64,000 nucleotides of DNA from Jaapia argillacea MUCL 33604. Its lineage: Eukaryota; Basidiomycota; Agaricomycetes; Jaapiales; Jaapiaceae. Shown piece by piece: positions 46,080 through 56,974 of the stretch. The stretch lies in the NCBI GenBank assembly GCA_000697665.1, contig KL197740.1, forward strand, positions 84,212 through 148,211. Direction: 5' to 3'. The position numbers were made by a program, and so were the translations under genes. The notes under the pieces are model-generated. The model made no database searches, had not been told where the DNA came from, and saw nothing but the letters and a program-made list of their open reading frames with translations. Each line of letters opens with the position of its first letter. The stretch's first letter is position 1.

Positions 46080-47404
46080 TTTGATGGACACAAATCTCCA
46101 AGAGAAATCGTAGAATGAAAGGTGTTGAACGCTCCAAAGTTAAAGGCAGATCAACCAAGACAAGAAGCGGTCACTGCAACGGTAATCCAACGGTCCTCCC
46201 AAGCGGGTTTTATACCCACCCCCGAATCAAAGCGCAAGAAATCCACACATCCACAAGAAGGAAGGAAGACCAATGGGGTTCATCCACCCATTCTTCACGG
46301 GGATCAAAAGACGAGAAAGACAATGCAGTGCAACGAACATACTGTGGGAAGCAAGTGCTGTGGACCGCGACCAAACCACAGCGCGGTGGACGATCCACAG
46401 TGCACGAAGGACTGGGCCGGCCGATGTGGACGAGCCACTGAGTCACTCTGAGGGCTACAGCCACAGAATGACATGGAAAAGTAAAGACGAAAGGGATCGT
46501 TGAACCCATTTCGTCGTCTTCAGTGCGAGAGGCACTTGGGTCTTTCGTCCGACTCGGACGGTAGGGCTGCGGGGGTCTGTGGGAGGCTGTGTGGCTGACG
46601 AGTTGGGGGTGATTGCTCCGTAAGACTCAGAGAGGACCCAAATCCGAGGATCTGCTCAGCCAAGGTAGGAGGGAAGAGGTTGAACACCGGGCCGGCGGGG
46701 TGATCGGGACGATCTCACGGAAACCAATCATCGATAATGCCAAAATCAAAAAGTAGCATCTGAAGAAAGGTGTTCAAAATCCATGATCTATCGTAGTATG
46801 CACATCTATAAGAACGTACAAGGGGTACAACAACAAAGTGACACGTCCGAAACCACCGTCCACGGAGGAAGGTTTTAGGTGCATACAACGAGAGGTGTGG
46901 GTTCGTGGTCGTGATAGATGAGGATCGTGATGTTCGAGTCCGCCAACAGAAGACGCTCAAGTCATCATCGGAAGACGCTCGGGTTTGCAATCCGAAGACG
47001 TTTGAGTGGCCATCGGAACGATGCTCGAGGTCCATCAGCTGAGACATCCCAATGCGCCATCGGAGACGCTCGAGTGGCAGCGATGGCCAAGACGTTCGAG
47101 GCGAACGAACGTCGTCGAGTAAAGAAGCTGCGGAGAGCTTCCGAAGTACAAGTGTACAATGGTGACACCCGCCTGCGGAGACCCTTGTGTGTAATATCGT
47201 GGGAGATCGTGAGGGTCTTGGCTTCGTAAAGGGCTTGTAGGATGGTGGTGAAAGTGCATCGGTCAACCGAGCGAAAGAATTGGGTAGGGGCGGGGTCGAA
47301 GAGGTATAAACCAAACAGTTTGGAATCGAGGTATCGCGAAGGGGTCATGAGGGGTGACGTAGAGTGGTGGTGGTCGCTTGCAGGAAGAGGGAGGTAGATG
47401 GCGA
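46080..47404. other. intergenic region with a short degenerate minisatellite
   Basis: Between 46925 and 47105 variants of GAAGACGCTCGAGTGGCCATC recur about six times with irregular spacing of ~28-35 bp. Open frames across it are by-products of the repeat and of C/T-rich composition. No gene was supported. Confidence 0.5.
46925..47105. repeat. degenerate minisatellite, ~30-bp unit
   Basis: Repeated core CGGA-(A)GACG(C/T)T(C)GAG with CATCGG between units. About six imperfect units. Confidence 0.55.
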
Positions 47405-48017
47405 TCATGCGAACTTGGCGATCACGATAGCCAGGACAATAACCAAGATGATAGCGACCAAGGCAACCAAAGCCCAAAGACATCTCTTCGCCCAAACCAT
47501 CTCAACCTCCCTCATCTTCTCCATCATCTCCCTTCTCTCCTCTTCTGGTTTCTCGGGGTGCCAATCCGATGTTAACTGTAAGGGGGAACGAAGGATGACG
47601 ACGCCCATGATCCAGAATAATGGGAATGCTAGCATATCGCGAAGAATGTTAGCTCTGAGTGGGTTGGAAGGGAGGAAGGGAGGACATACCGAAACCATAC
47701 ATGAACATATACTTCGTCATGGGTGTTTCGTCAAGAGGCGACTTCGCCTCATACGGAGGTAACTTCTCAACATCGGTGGTAGGTGCGTATGGAGGAGGAG
47801 CAGCGTTGTCTCGATGGAGACGCTCGACTCTACCGCCAAAGAATTCCGAGATTAGATCGTGTTGGTGTTGGAGGAGTGAGTAGTGTGCTTGTGGAGGGGG
47901 AGTGACGACCGGCGTTGTGGGTGGGAGATCGGGTGCGGCGCCCATTGGGATTGGGCGGGTGGGTGAGGGCGAGGGCCTTGGGGCGTCGTGGTACATGTGT
48001 GTTGCGAATGAGAACAT
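47405..48017 (-). CDS. Pro-rich single-pass or double-pass membrane protein
   Basis: Two exons: 48017-47690 and 47628-47405, intron 61 nt in phase; 183 aa. Function unknown. Seen: a Pro-rich cytosol-like N-terminus with PPPYAP and LPPYEAKSPLDE (PY-type motifs that WW-domain ubiquitin ligases recognise), the block MTKYMFMYGFAFPLFWIMG spanning the splice joint as a first hydrophobic segment, a charged loop HPEKPEEERREMMEKMREVE, and a strong second transmembrane helix (LWALVALVAIILVIVLAIV) ending IAKFA. Known: fungal plasma-membrane or ER proteins of this layout exist; no role is assigned. The ATG at 48017 lies in the coding frame; another ATG at 48087 is in a different frame and only ~25 bp from a TATA box, so it is probably outside the transcript. 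Confidence 0.78.
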
Positions 48018-48650
48018 ATCGGGATTTGGGGGTGAATCGCGAAGATCCGGAGGTGATGGAGAGGGTGGGTGGTAAGGTGGGGAGCATTTTGCGAGGCTGG
48101 AGGGGAGGGACTATATAGAGAGGTTCGTTATTGTTAAAGCTACGGTGGGACGGACGCGGTTAACCTTGCGCTTGACAATAAGAAAGAAAAGAAGCGACGT
48201 CACGTGGTTGCCGCATTTGGCAGGGGGGAAATGGAGAGGGAGGTTTGACATTGCACGACGATCGCGAGCAATGGATCATGATTTGGTTCGAGGTTGAGCT
48301 GGATCTGTGCATGTCGAGTTCGGATTGGAATCGAGAGATTTGGAGTTGGCGTTGGGAATTTGTGCAGTCAGATTAAGCAAGAAATTGTTGGCCGTGGTCG
48401 ATGCAGGATGTCTCGATCCCGAAGGTGGTCGACAGGCAGACGGTTACGGTGTCGCTGAGGATGTCGACGTTCATGTAACCTCCATACCCGAAGAAGAGAT
48501 ACTACTCCATCTTCGTTGTGAGCGAAGTCGATGCTAGTCGATGTTCCAGTTTCTTGAAGTGAGCGACCCACGTGGACTCGGACAACAGTTCGTAAGTCAG
48601 GCGCGCCATACACTGAAGCTCGACCAGTACAACAAAACATCAGGTGGAAA
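48018..48650. other. divergent intergenic region
   Basis: Holds the promoters of the membrane-protein gene (minus) and the F-box/LRR gene (plus). Apart from the TATA box at 48111, nothing was recognised. Confidence 0.5.
48111..48118 (-). promoter_or_regulatory. TATA box
   Basis: CTATATAG lies 94 bp before the chosen ATG at 48017 of the membrane-protein gene. Confidence 0.45.
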
Positions 48651-50543
48651 ATGTCAGAAGAGCCTATCGTGCACCCATCCCTCCTCTCATCCTCTCTCGA
48701 CATCCTCCCCCTCGTATTCGCCCACTTGGACAGACCAACTCTCCTCTCAGCCTCCCAAGCAAACAAAACCTTCAATACTTTCTCAAACAAGCTACTTTAT
48801 TCCTCTGTAATCTTATCTCCCGAGTGGAGGAACCCCGCTTATCCTCGGAAAGACGAAGGATTACTTGTACGTGAGCACGAGGAGCATCTCGATCCTCGCT
48901 TCCAGCATTGACGCTGGGCCTCGACATAGCAATGTCAATTTCAATCCGCACTCAAGCCCCATATATCTCCCCACGTCCAACGACTCACAATAACAGGTCC
49001 GTTCACCCCAGACCATCCACGAAATCGCACTGACCACGAACTTGTTCCACAGGCCACCTCGGCTCCTACTCATCAGTCCCCACCACCCTCCTCTCCTCAC
49101 TCCACACCTCAATCCTCTCCTTCGCTTCCCTCCAATCGCTCTCAATAACACCTACCGATCACCTCCCTGACCAATTCGTTCCCCTCCTCCTTGGGTTGGC
49201 AAATGGCAGTTTGCAGAGGCTGAGTGAGCTGGAAGTGAATACGAGTTGTTTTGTCGAGAGTGGGGAGTTTGAGTATAGGCCGAGGGTCCCGCTTGGCGGT
49301 GCAATCATGGAGGAAGATGAGGATGAAGATCGGGTTGAGGAAGAACGGAATAGGGAAGCTGAGACGAAGAAAGAGAGCAAAGTCGAGATCTTAATCCGAA
49401 TACAGGGATTAACATCCCTCACCCTCGTTGATCCCAAAGGCACCATCATCCAATCCCTCCCAACTTGGTTAACTCACTTATCACCCACTCTTCGTGAATT
49501 CCACCTCAAGGTGCCCCGTCTCGCCTCACGTGCATTTATATTCGCTAACTGAAGTGTACACTTACAGGGTAATTGTGGTTCGATCACACCGGGGATCCTT
49601 CGCTCCTTATCAACCTCTCTCCTCACCCTCCACCAACCACTCCGAAGTTTCTCGATCGGGATATCATACTCCCTCACCGACACGGACATTTTTGGGTTTT
49701 TAGATGGGAGTCCGAATGGTCCCATGCGAGAACTCGAGGAGTTGACTGTCTGCTATTACATGGTAACTCCCCATCCCATCCTCATCTCCTACTAACACCC
49801 TTACTCACGGAAGCGCAGCAACTCAAACCCCCCACCGTAATCCCCAACCTCCCCTCCCTCCGCAAACTAACAATCAAACACACCGGGACCCCGATCTCAT
49901 GCACAACCCAAGCATCCCTCTTCACCTCATTCATCCTCCGATTAATCAAAAAATCTCGGTGCCTTCGTGAACTCAATATCATTCATGATGGGGTTGGAGG
50001 GGGAGTGAAGATGGATGGGTTGGTGAGCAGTTTGGTTGCACGGGAGGGTAGAGGTGTGGAGTTGAGAGAGGTTAGGCTGTGGTTCGTTGGTAGAGCCGCT
50101 TTCGAGGAACTTTGTAGAAGTTGTACATCATTGGAAGTTTTGGTTGCCGGAGTTAGTCCGGGGACTTTCGTAAGCGTTACCATTACCCTCCTCTTCTGGT
50201 GCTCCTTATCAATATTTATGATCCCCTTCAGCGAGATTTACCAACCCTAATTGCTCCATTGAAGCGCCTTCACAAGCTCTCCCTCAAAACACATTTTGTG
50301 AAACAGTCGAAACAGTCAAATCTGTTCAATACTGAGGCTGCTCGAGATCTTATGAGCACATCTCGAGTTCAAAGGTTAAGTGTGGATGGTGGAGCTTGGG
50401 AGGTAAGGTTTTCCTTGATCCTACAATTGGGATTTTGGCTGATTACATTATGTGTGGGGTAGGGAAGGTGGGAGGTTTGTGAAGGCAAGGTGGAGTTTAG
50501 TGTGGTTGAAGTTGGCAAGGCTGGGGAGCAGTGGGGATGTTAA
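48651..50543 (+). CDS. F-box / leucine-rich-repeat-like protein
   Basis: Seven exons: 48651-48866, 48930-48996, 49053-49510, 49568-49762, 49819-50169, 50232-50402, 50463-50543; all introns 56-63 nt; 512 aa. Known: F-box proteins of this kind are numerous in Agaricomycetes and are thought to be SCF substrate receptors. Seen: an F-box-like N-terminus (LDILPLVFAHLDRPTLLSASQANKTF), the strand-like HVQRLTITGHLG, repeated Leu-rich segments (SLQSLSIT; GLTSLTLVD; LRKLTIKHTG; LRELNIIHD; LEVLVAG; LHKLSLKTHF), and an acidic insertion (EEDEDEDRVEEE). No clear catalytic motif. A broken paralogue lies in opposite orientation at 58870-60575. Removing the small introns is required: unspliced reading meets stops in the second exon. 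Confidence 0.85.
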
Positions 50544-51357
50544 GTGGGGTTGTTTTGGTGAGTTGTCCTGTTGATCCTCTGTGTGCTGTACTGACCACTA
50601 TGTCCTTCTTGTCAGATTATCTAAATGAGTATATAGGGTTTTTGAGAGCTGAGGGAGGGTCTCAATGGGGTTCAGTATGTTGTTTGGTCAGTTGTCCTTC
50701 CATCAGCTTTTGACTATCATTCAATTTTGTTGATTGCAACATGGTAGGGACAGGTGCTTTGCTGGCTTCTCCATTTAATGCTGATCCTGAGTCCATTAAC
50801 CAAATCAAATCACATACAACTGCATGTACCTGATCAATGGATTATGATTCACTGAACAGCTCCTATGTTTTTCTTGGCCATGAATGAATGGTATGCTTCA
50901 AATGCTGATTGAGAGTTCAGTGTTAGTTGTGGTAGGGTCATTGTTCTCATGGATGTAGAGAGTGGTGGTGATAATTCTTGAGAAGGATTTGGAAATGTAA
51001 AAGGTGGTATGATGTTGTTGAGAGGAGGTTGGTGAAGGGTTCAAAAACTGATGTTTGTGTTGAGATGTATAGGTACATTGCTTTGAATAGCAACATTGTA
51101 TCACACTAACAATGATCAAGTCAATGTGTCTGTGCCCACATTCCTTCTGCATTGTAACCACTAAAATTGTATATGTGCTGCAAGTAACAATCTTGGGGGG
51201 ACTCAGTATTAAAGGTTGTATATCACAGGCTTAAAGAGTATAAGGAGTGCATAGATGAGTTTCAGCTGATACAAGTACATGATTTTGCAGTGAGACAACA
51301 AGATAAAAGATGTGAAACAATTTTAGGCTGGGCTAGCAAGGTCTTTAGGCCAGGTTA
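50544..51357. other. AT-richer spacer
   Basis: Base composition shifts to AT-rich after about 50750. Nothing recognisable as a gene. It lies between the 3' end of the F-box gene and the putative 3' part of the GTPase transcription unit. Confidence 0.45.
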
Positions 51358-51813
51358 CTAGATAGTAAAGCATGAGCATAGCTTAAGAATGAGACAAGAA
51401 CACCTACTTTGAGTGTACTTCATACAGATTTCCAGGAGGTCATCAGCATAGGATGCAATGACTTGTTTATCTTTCTTCACCCTCTCTCCAAAATATAACC
51501 TCCCAGAAAACTTTGATTCCACATCTTTCATCAGCATGCTGTACTGGTTGCTGCTGTGAAATGCTGTAGCAACATGGATAATGGAGGCCCAAATCTTCAC
51601 TTGATGATTAAATTTTCTGAAATAAAGGCTATCATGCATAATGATTGTAAGGCCTGTTGAAAATACAAATATAGTCAGGTGGTAGAGTAGTTGAAATAAA
51701 GAGAAAAACGAGCCAGCAAGGAAAGAAACCATATGAAATATGTTTTGTGTTTGAACAGGAGGCTGAAGAAGATCATTAATTGATTGGCTAAAGGGAGACC
51801 AGTACTCAAACAT
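51358..51813 (-). CDS. open frame, possible 3' part of the GTPase gene
   Basis: An open frame of 151 codons on the same strand as the GTPase gene upstream, with AT-rich composition matching that gene. It reads as hydrophobic N-terminal half, then charged helix-forming sequence (QYSMLMKDVESKF, DKQVIASYADDLLEI). A GTTTCT...ACAG segment inside it could be an intron. I do not recognise it as a domain. Placing it in the GTPase transcript is inferred from strand, composition and the splice-like repeat array between them; it could equally be a random frame in AT-rich DNA. Confidence 0.3.
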   Translation of the reverse strand: MFEYWSPFSQSINDLLQPPVQTQNIFHMVSFLAGSFFSLFQLLYHLTIFVFSTGLTIIMHDSLYFRKFNHQVKIWASIIHVATAFHSSNQYSMLMKDVESKFSGRLYFGERVKKDKQVIASYADDLLEICMKYTQSRCSCLILKLCSCFTI

Positions 51814-51919
51814 ACAAAAGCATTCAAAGGAACCTCAACCATGGATTCAAACATCTAAGGGCATAAAATATATCATTATGGAAGATCCTGGCAAAAAATG
51901 GAAGAAATAAGCATAAGTA

Positions 51920-54900
51920 CTTACATCCTAACATAACAAAAGAATGGAAAAAAAACATAGTGAGTAGAAGACACAAGCCCAGGGATGTTAATGGCATGTA
52001 CTTACAACCCTAGCATCATGAAGGATATAGAAATAGCTGGTTAGCAGAACATATAGGCCCACAGATGTAGATATGATGTACTCACATGCTAAGCATCATG
52101 AAGGATAGAGAAACAACCAGTCAGCAGAATGCACTGGACCAGGGATGTAAATGGCATGTACTCACACACTAGTATCATGAAGGATAGAGAAACACCTGGT
52201 CAGCAGAATGCACAGGCCCAGGGATGTAAAATGTATGTACTCACATACTGGCATCATGAAGGATAGAGAAACAGCTGGTCAGCAGAATGCACAGGCCCAC
52301 GGATATATATAAATGACATGTACTCACACCCTGGCATCATGAAGGATAGAGAAACAGCTGGTTAGCAGAATACAGGTCTAGAGATGTAAATGGCATATAC
52401 TCACATTCTGGCATCATGAAGGATAGAGAAATAGCTGGTCAGCAGAATGCACAGGCCCACAGATGTAAATGACATGTAATCACAGCCTGGCATCATGAAG
52501 GATAGAGAAATTGCTGGTTAGTAGAATACAGGCCCAGAGATGTAAATGGCATGTACTCACATACTGGCATCATAAAGGATAGAGAAACAGCTGATCAGCA
52601 GAATACACAGACTCAGAGATGTAAATGACATGTACTNNNNNNNNNNNNNNNNNNNNCATCATGAAGGATAGAGAAACAACTAGTCAGCAGAATGCACAGG
52701 CCTAGAGATGTAAACGGTATGTACTCACAGCCTCATGAAGGATAGAGACAGCTGGTCAGCAGAATACACAGGCCCACAGATGTAAATGACATGTACTTAC
52801 ATACTAGCATCATGAAGGATAGAGAAACAGCTGGTCAGCAGAATGCACAGGCCCAGAGATGTAAATGCCATATACTTACATCCTGGCATCATGAAGGATA
52901 GAGAAACAGTGGTCAGCAGAATGCACAGGCCCACAGATGTAAACGGCATGTACTCACAGGCTGGCATTATGAAGGATAGAGAAGCAGCTGGTCAGCAGAA
53001 TGCACAGGCCCAGAGATATGAATGGCATATACTCACACACTAGCATCATGAAGGATAGAGAAACAGCTGGTCAGCATGCACAGGTCCACAGATGTAAATG
53101 CCATGTACTCACATACTGGCATCATGAAGCATAGAGAAACAGCTGGTCAGCAGAATACACAGGCCCACAGATGTAAATGCCATGTACTCACATACTGGCA
53201 TCATAAAGGATAGAGAAACAGCTGGTCAGCAGAATACAGGTCCAGAGATGTAAATGGCATATACTCACATCCTGGCATCATGAAGGATAGAGAAACAGCT
53301 GGTCAGCAGAATGCACAGGCCCAGAGATGTAAATGCCATGTACTCACATACTAGCATAATGAAGGATAGAGAAACAGCTGGTCAGCAGAATGCACAGGCC
53401 CACAGATGTAAATGACATGTACTCACATTCTGGCATCATGAAGGAGAGAGAAACAGCTGGTCAGCAGAATGCATAGGCCCAGAGATGTAAATGGCATGTA
53501 CTTACATACTGGCATCATGAAGGATAGAGAAACAGCTGGTCAGCAGAATGCACAGGTCCAGAGATTTAATGGTATGTACTCACAGCCTGGCATCATAAAG
53601 GATAGAGAAACAGCTGGTCAGCAGAATTCACAGGCCCAGATATATAAATGCCATGTACTCACATCCTGGCATTATGAAGAACAGAGAAACAGCTGGTCAG
53701 CAGAATGCACAGGTCCAGAGATATAAATGGCATGTACTCACACCCTGGCATCATGAAGGATGGAGAAACAGCTGGTCAGCAGAATGCACAAGCCCAGGGA
53801 TGTTAATGGCATGTACTTACAACCTAGCATCATGAAGGATAGAGAAACAGCTGGTCAGCAGAATACACATGCCCAGAGATGTAAATGGCATGTACTCACA
53901 AACTGGCATCATGAAGAATAGAGACACAGCTGGTCAGCAGAATGCACAGGCCCAGAGATGTAAATAGCATATACTCACACGCTAGCATTATGAAGGATAG
54001 AGAAACAGCTGGTCAGCAGAATGCACTGGCCCAGAGATATAAATGCCATGTAGTTACACCCTGGCATCGTGAAGGATAGAGAAACAGCTGGTCAGCAGAA
54101 TGCACAGGCCCAGAGATGTAAATGCCATGTACTCACACCCTGGCATCATGAAGGATAGAGAAACAGCTGGTCAGCAGAATGCATAGGCCCACAGATGTAA
54201 ATGACATGTACTCACATGCTGGCACCATGAAGGATAGAGAAATAGCTGGTCAGCAGAATGCACAGGTCCAGAGATTCAATGGCATATACTCACAGGCTGG
54301 CATCATAAAGAATAGAGAAACAGCTGGTCAGCAGAATTCACAGGCCCAGATATGTAAATGGCATGTACTCACAGTCTGGCATCATGAAGCATAGAGAAAC
54401 AGCTGGTCAGCAGAATACACAGGCCCAGAGAGGTAAATGTCATGTACTCACACCCTGGCATCATGAAGGATAGAGAAACATCTGGTCAGCAGAATGCACA
54501 GGCCCACAGATGTAAATGACATGTACTCACATACTGGCACCATGAAGGATAGAGAAATAGCTGGTTAGCAGAATGCACAGGTCCAGAGATTTAATGGCAT
54601 GTACTCACAGGCTGGCATCATAAAAGATAGAGAAACAGCTGGTCAGCAGAATTCACAGGCCTAGATATGTAAATGTCATGTACTCACATCCTGGCATCAT
54701 GAAGGATAGAGAAACAGCTTGTCAGCAGAATGCACAGGCCCAGAGATATAAATGGCATGTACTCACAGTCTGGCATCATGAAGGAGAGAGAAACAGCTGG
54801 TCAGCAGAATGCACAGGCCCAGAGATGTAAATGCCATGTACTCACACCCTGGCATCATGAAGGATAGAGAAACAGCTGGTCAGCAGAATACATAGGCCCA

Positions 54901-55505
54901 CAGATGTAAATGGCATGTACTCACAGGCTGGCATTATGAAGGGTAGAGAAACAGCTGGTCAGCAGAATGCACAGGCCCAGGGATGTTAATGGCATGTACT
55001 TACAACCTAGCATTATGAAGGTGAGAGAAACAGCTGGTCAGCAGAATACACAGGCCCAGATATATAAATGGCATGTACTCACAGTCTGGCATCATGGAGC
55101 ATAGAGAAACAGCTGGTCAGCAGAATGCACAGGTCCACAGATGTAAATGGCATGTGCTCACAAACTGGCATCATGAAGGATAAAGAACAGCTGGTCAGCA
55201 GAATGCACAGGCCCAGAGATGTAAATGGCATGTACTCACACCCTGGCATCATGAAGGATAGAGAAACAGCTGGTCAGCAGAATGCATAGGCCTCCGGATA
55301 TAAATGACATATACTCACATACTGGCATCATGAAGGATAGAGAAACAGCTGGTCAGCAGAATACAGGTCCAGAGATGTAAATGGCATATACTTACATCCT
55401 GGCATCATGAAGGATAGAGGACCAGCTGGTCAGCAGAATGCATAAGCTCAGATATGTAAAAAGCATGTGCTCACATTCTGGCATCAGGCAGGATGTACAT
55501 TTAGC
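51920..55505 (-). repeat. 79-bp tandem repeat array with exon/intron-like units
   Basis: About 45 units, spaced 77-79 bp when measured between successive GCTGGTCAGC positions (53298, 53377, 53456, 53535, 53613, 53692). Read on the minus strand, a typical unit is a 30-nt segment (CTGTTTCTCTATCCTTCATG, then ATGCCAGNNT), then GTGAGTACATGG, 20 further bases, and TTCTGCTGACCAG, i.e. donor, CTGAC branch-site-like sequence and acceptor of a 49-nt intron. Variants in the donor are mainly GTGAGT versus GTAAGT, and in the branch CTGAC versus CTAAC, all functional in principle. Thirty nt keeps the frame, and two frames of the 30-mer lack stops. The array contains an assembly gap, so the copy number is a minimum. 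Confidence 0.92.
52637..52656. other. assembly gap (20 N) inside the array
   Basis: Twenty unspecified bases within the tandem array. The true length of the missing DNA is unknown. Confidence 1.
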
Positions 55506-55571
55506 ACATACAGCTTCTCTGGTGAGTAGTTATGATAATTACCTAGATTATTGATAAAATTTGCACTTTCT

Positions 55572-56974
55572 TCACTGCAGCAGAGATTCTAGTTCATAAA
55601 ACTCACCCATAGGTGTGGGAACCATTTCACAAGTCTCTTGATTATACTTTTCCCATTCCATCCCAAATGCAATAGTGTGAACACATCTATGAACCACCAT
55701 GTTAGTAAATGCACGTAGTAAGTATGTATAAGTTAACATTGTTTCATAATGTCTCTGCATATTAGTTAGTCAGGGCTATTCTTCTAATCAGCATAATCAC
55801 TTACTGAATGCCATACTTCATAGCTAGCTGCATATTGTTTGACTGTACTAAGACAAATAACTTTTGCAAATTCGAAGAACTTTTTAGTGCCTTGGCAGTT
55901 TTTTCTGACAGTCTGGTGCAGGTAGCATCCACTTTATGCATATCTACAACAGTATACTTCAAGTCAATCTCCAATTAACTGTCAATCACCTACCACTAAG
56001 ATACAGATACTCTGTTGGTGGAAATGGCTTTGAATTGACTGCAGAAAGATAGTGTTCTTCAAATTCTTGAATTGCCAGTGCAGGAGCCTTCTGCCTTGCC
56101 TCTCATATCTTCATACCATGATTTCGGAGTTCATTGCATGCTTTGAGAACTAGACCATCCCATTTTGTGAAAACTGCAATGACAGGCACTACTTGCAAAC
56201 TAATGAACTAGTATAAGCTGATTCATAGTGTCAGATCTCACCATTGCCTGTGCCATGGTTGAAAAAGGCAGCCTCTGCTGGAGACAGGACTCGGGCCCCA
56301 TCTGTTGGAATGCAGTACCTAGATAGACATATATTGTGTTATATCATAGATGAGACCACCACTACCAAGCATGTTCTTACCAAATTATGTGCAATTGCTT
56401 CTCGAGATCACCACTCTTTCTTCGAGACTCAATGAAGTCATGCACTGCCTGAATTTCACCAGTAGACCCAGCTTCAAACCCCCTGGAGTCATGGAATACA
56501 AAGGCAGGATTGCTTGCAAATGTAACCTCGTACTCTACATGATGATGACCACGCTGTTCAGCAGGGTTCCGATGATCAATGCTCTGGATAAAAATGAGGG
56601 TTGGAAGAGGTGTACCAGGGCAGTGGGACCCTCTAACAAAGAAGTATCAATCTGAGATGAACTTAATGGGTGTAACATGATTGTAGAGAACTGGGGCTCA
56701 CCACATTTCCGTCCTGATCTCGAACGACGGGCTGCTCTGTCGTGTCACAGATCTTTTGCAGGATAGTAGTCTTGCCTGAGTTTGCTTTCCCTATGATGAG
56801 GACACGGAATCGACGGTACTGCTGCCTTATCTCGACGATATCAGGATCGTCGTCGTCGGGAGGATTGGACAACACGTTATCGTCGGTGGGTGCGCTGGTT
56901 AGGTTGATCTCTTGATCATCGAGTTGCTTCGTCAGATTGGCGCTGTCGGTAGGAGGGAGTGATGTCTGAGACAT
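55572..56974 (-). pseudogene. P-loop GTPase of an expanded Agaricomycete family, with premature stop
   Basis: Exons can be followed from ATG 56974 (exon 1 ends 56702; exon 2 56651-56616; exon 3 from 56583; further exons to about 55572), with AT-rich composition. Known: this family (G-domain proteins with RFRVLIIG-x-x-x-x-GKT) is repeated in Agaricomycetes; roles unknown. Seen: an acidic leader (DDDDPDIVE), then G1 RVLIIGKANSGKTTILQ, G3 VFHDSRGFEAG (DxxG), G4 VFTKWD, and YLYLSDMHKVD, with conserved spacing. Odd: an in-frame TGA at 56103-56105 interrupts the helix after G4 (between GMKI and EARQKAPALAIQEF), consistent with a CGA to TGA change; the sequence beyond it stays recognisable. The intron 56584-56615 would be 32 nt, short for this genome. 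The 3' end merges into the tandem array. Pseudogene, or a gene with a sequencing error. Confidence 0.7.

Noticed and set aside
46715-47495. Minus-strand frames of 176-199 codons as genes
   Set aside because: They overlap the minisatellite and skewed sequence, mutually overlap in different frames and have no familiar content.
52843-55289. Plus-strand open frames reading repeated HRP-DVNG-Y...GIMKDRETAGQQNAQ
   Set aside because: They are translations of the 79-bp repeat in the direction opposite to its splice-like signals, and they break after one to three units because 79 is not a multiple of three.
51920-55505. CRISPR-like array
   Set aside because: The whole unit is repeated with no unique spacers, and the host is a eukaryote.
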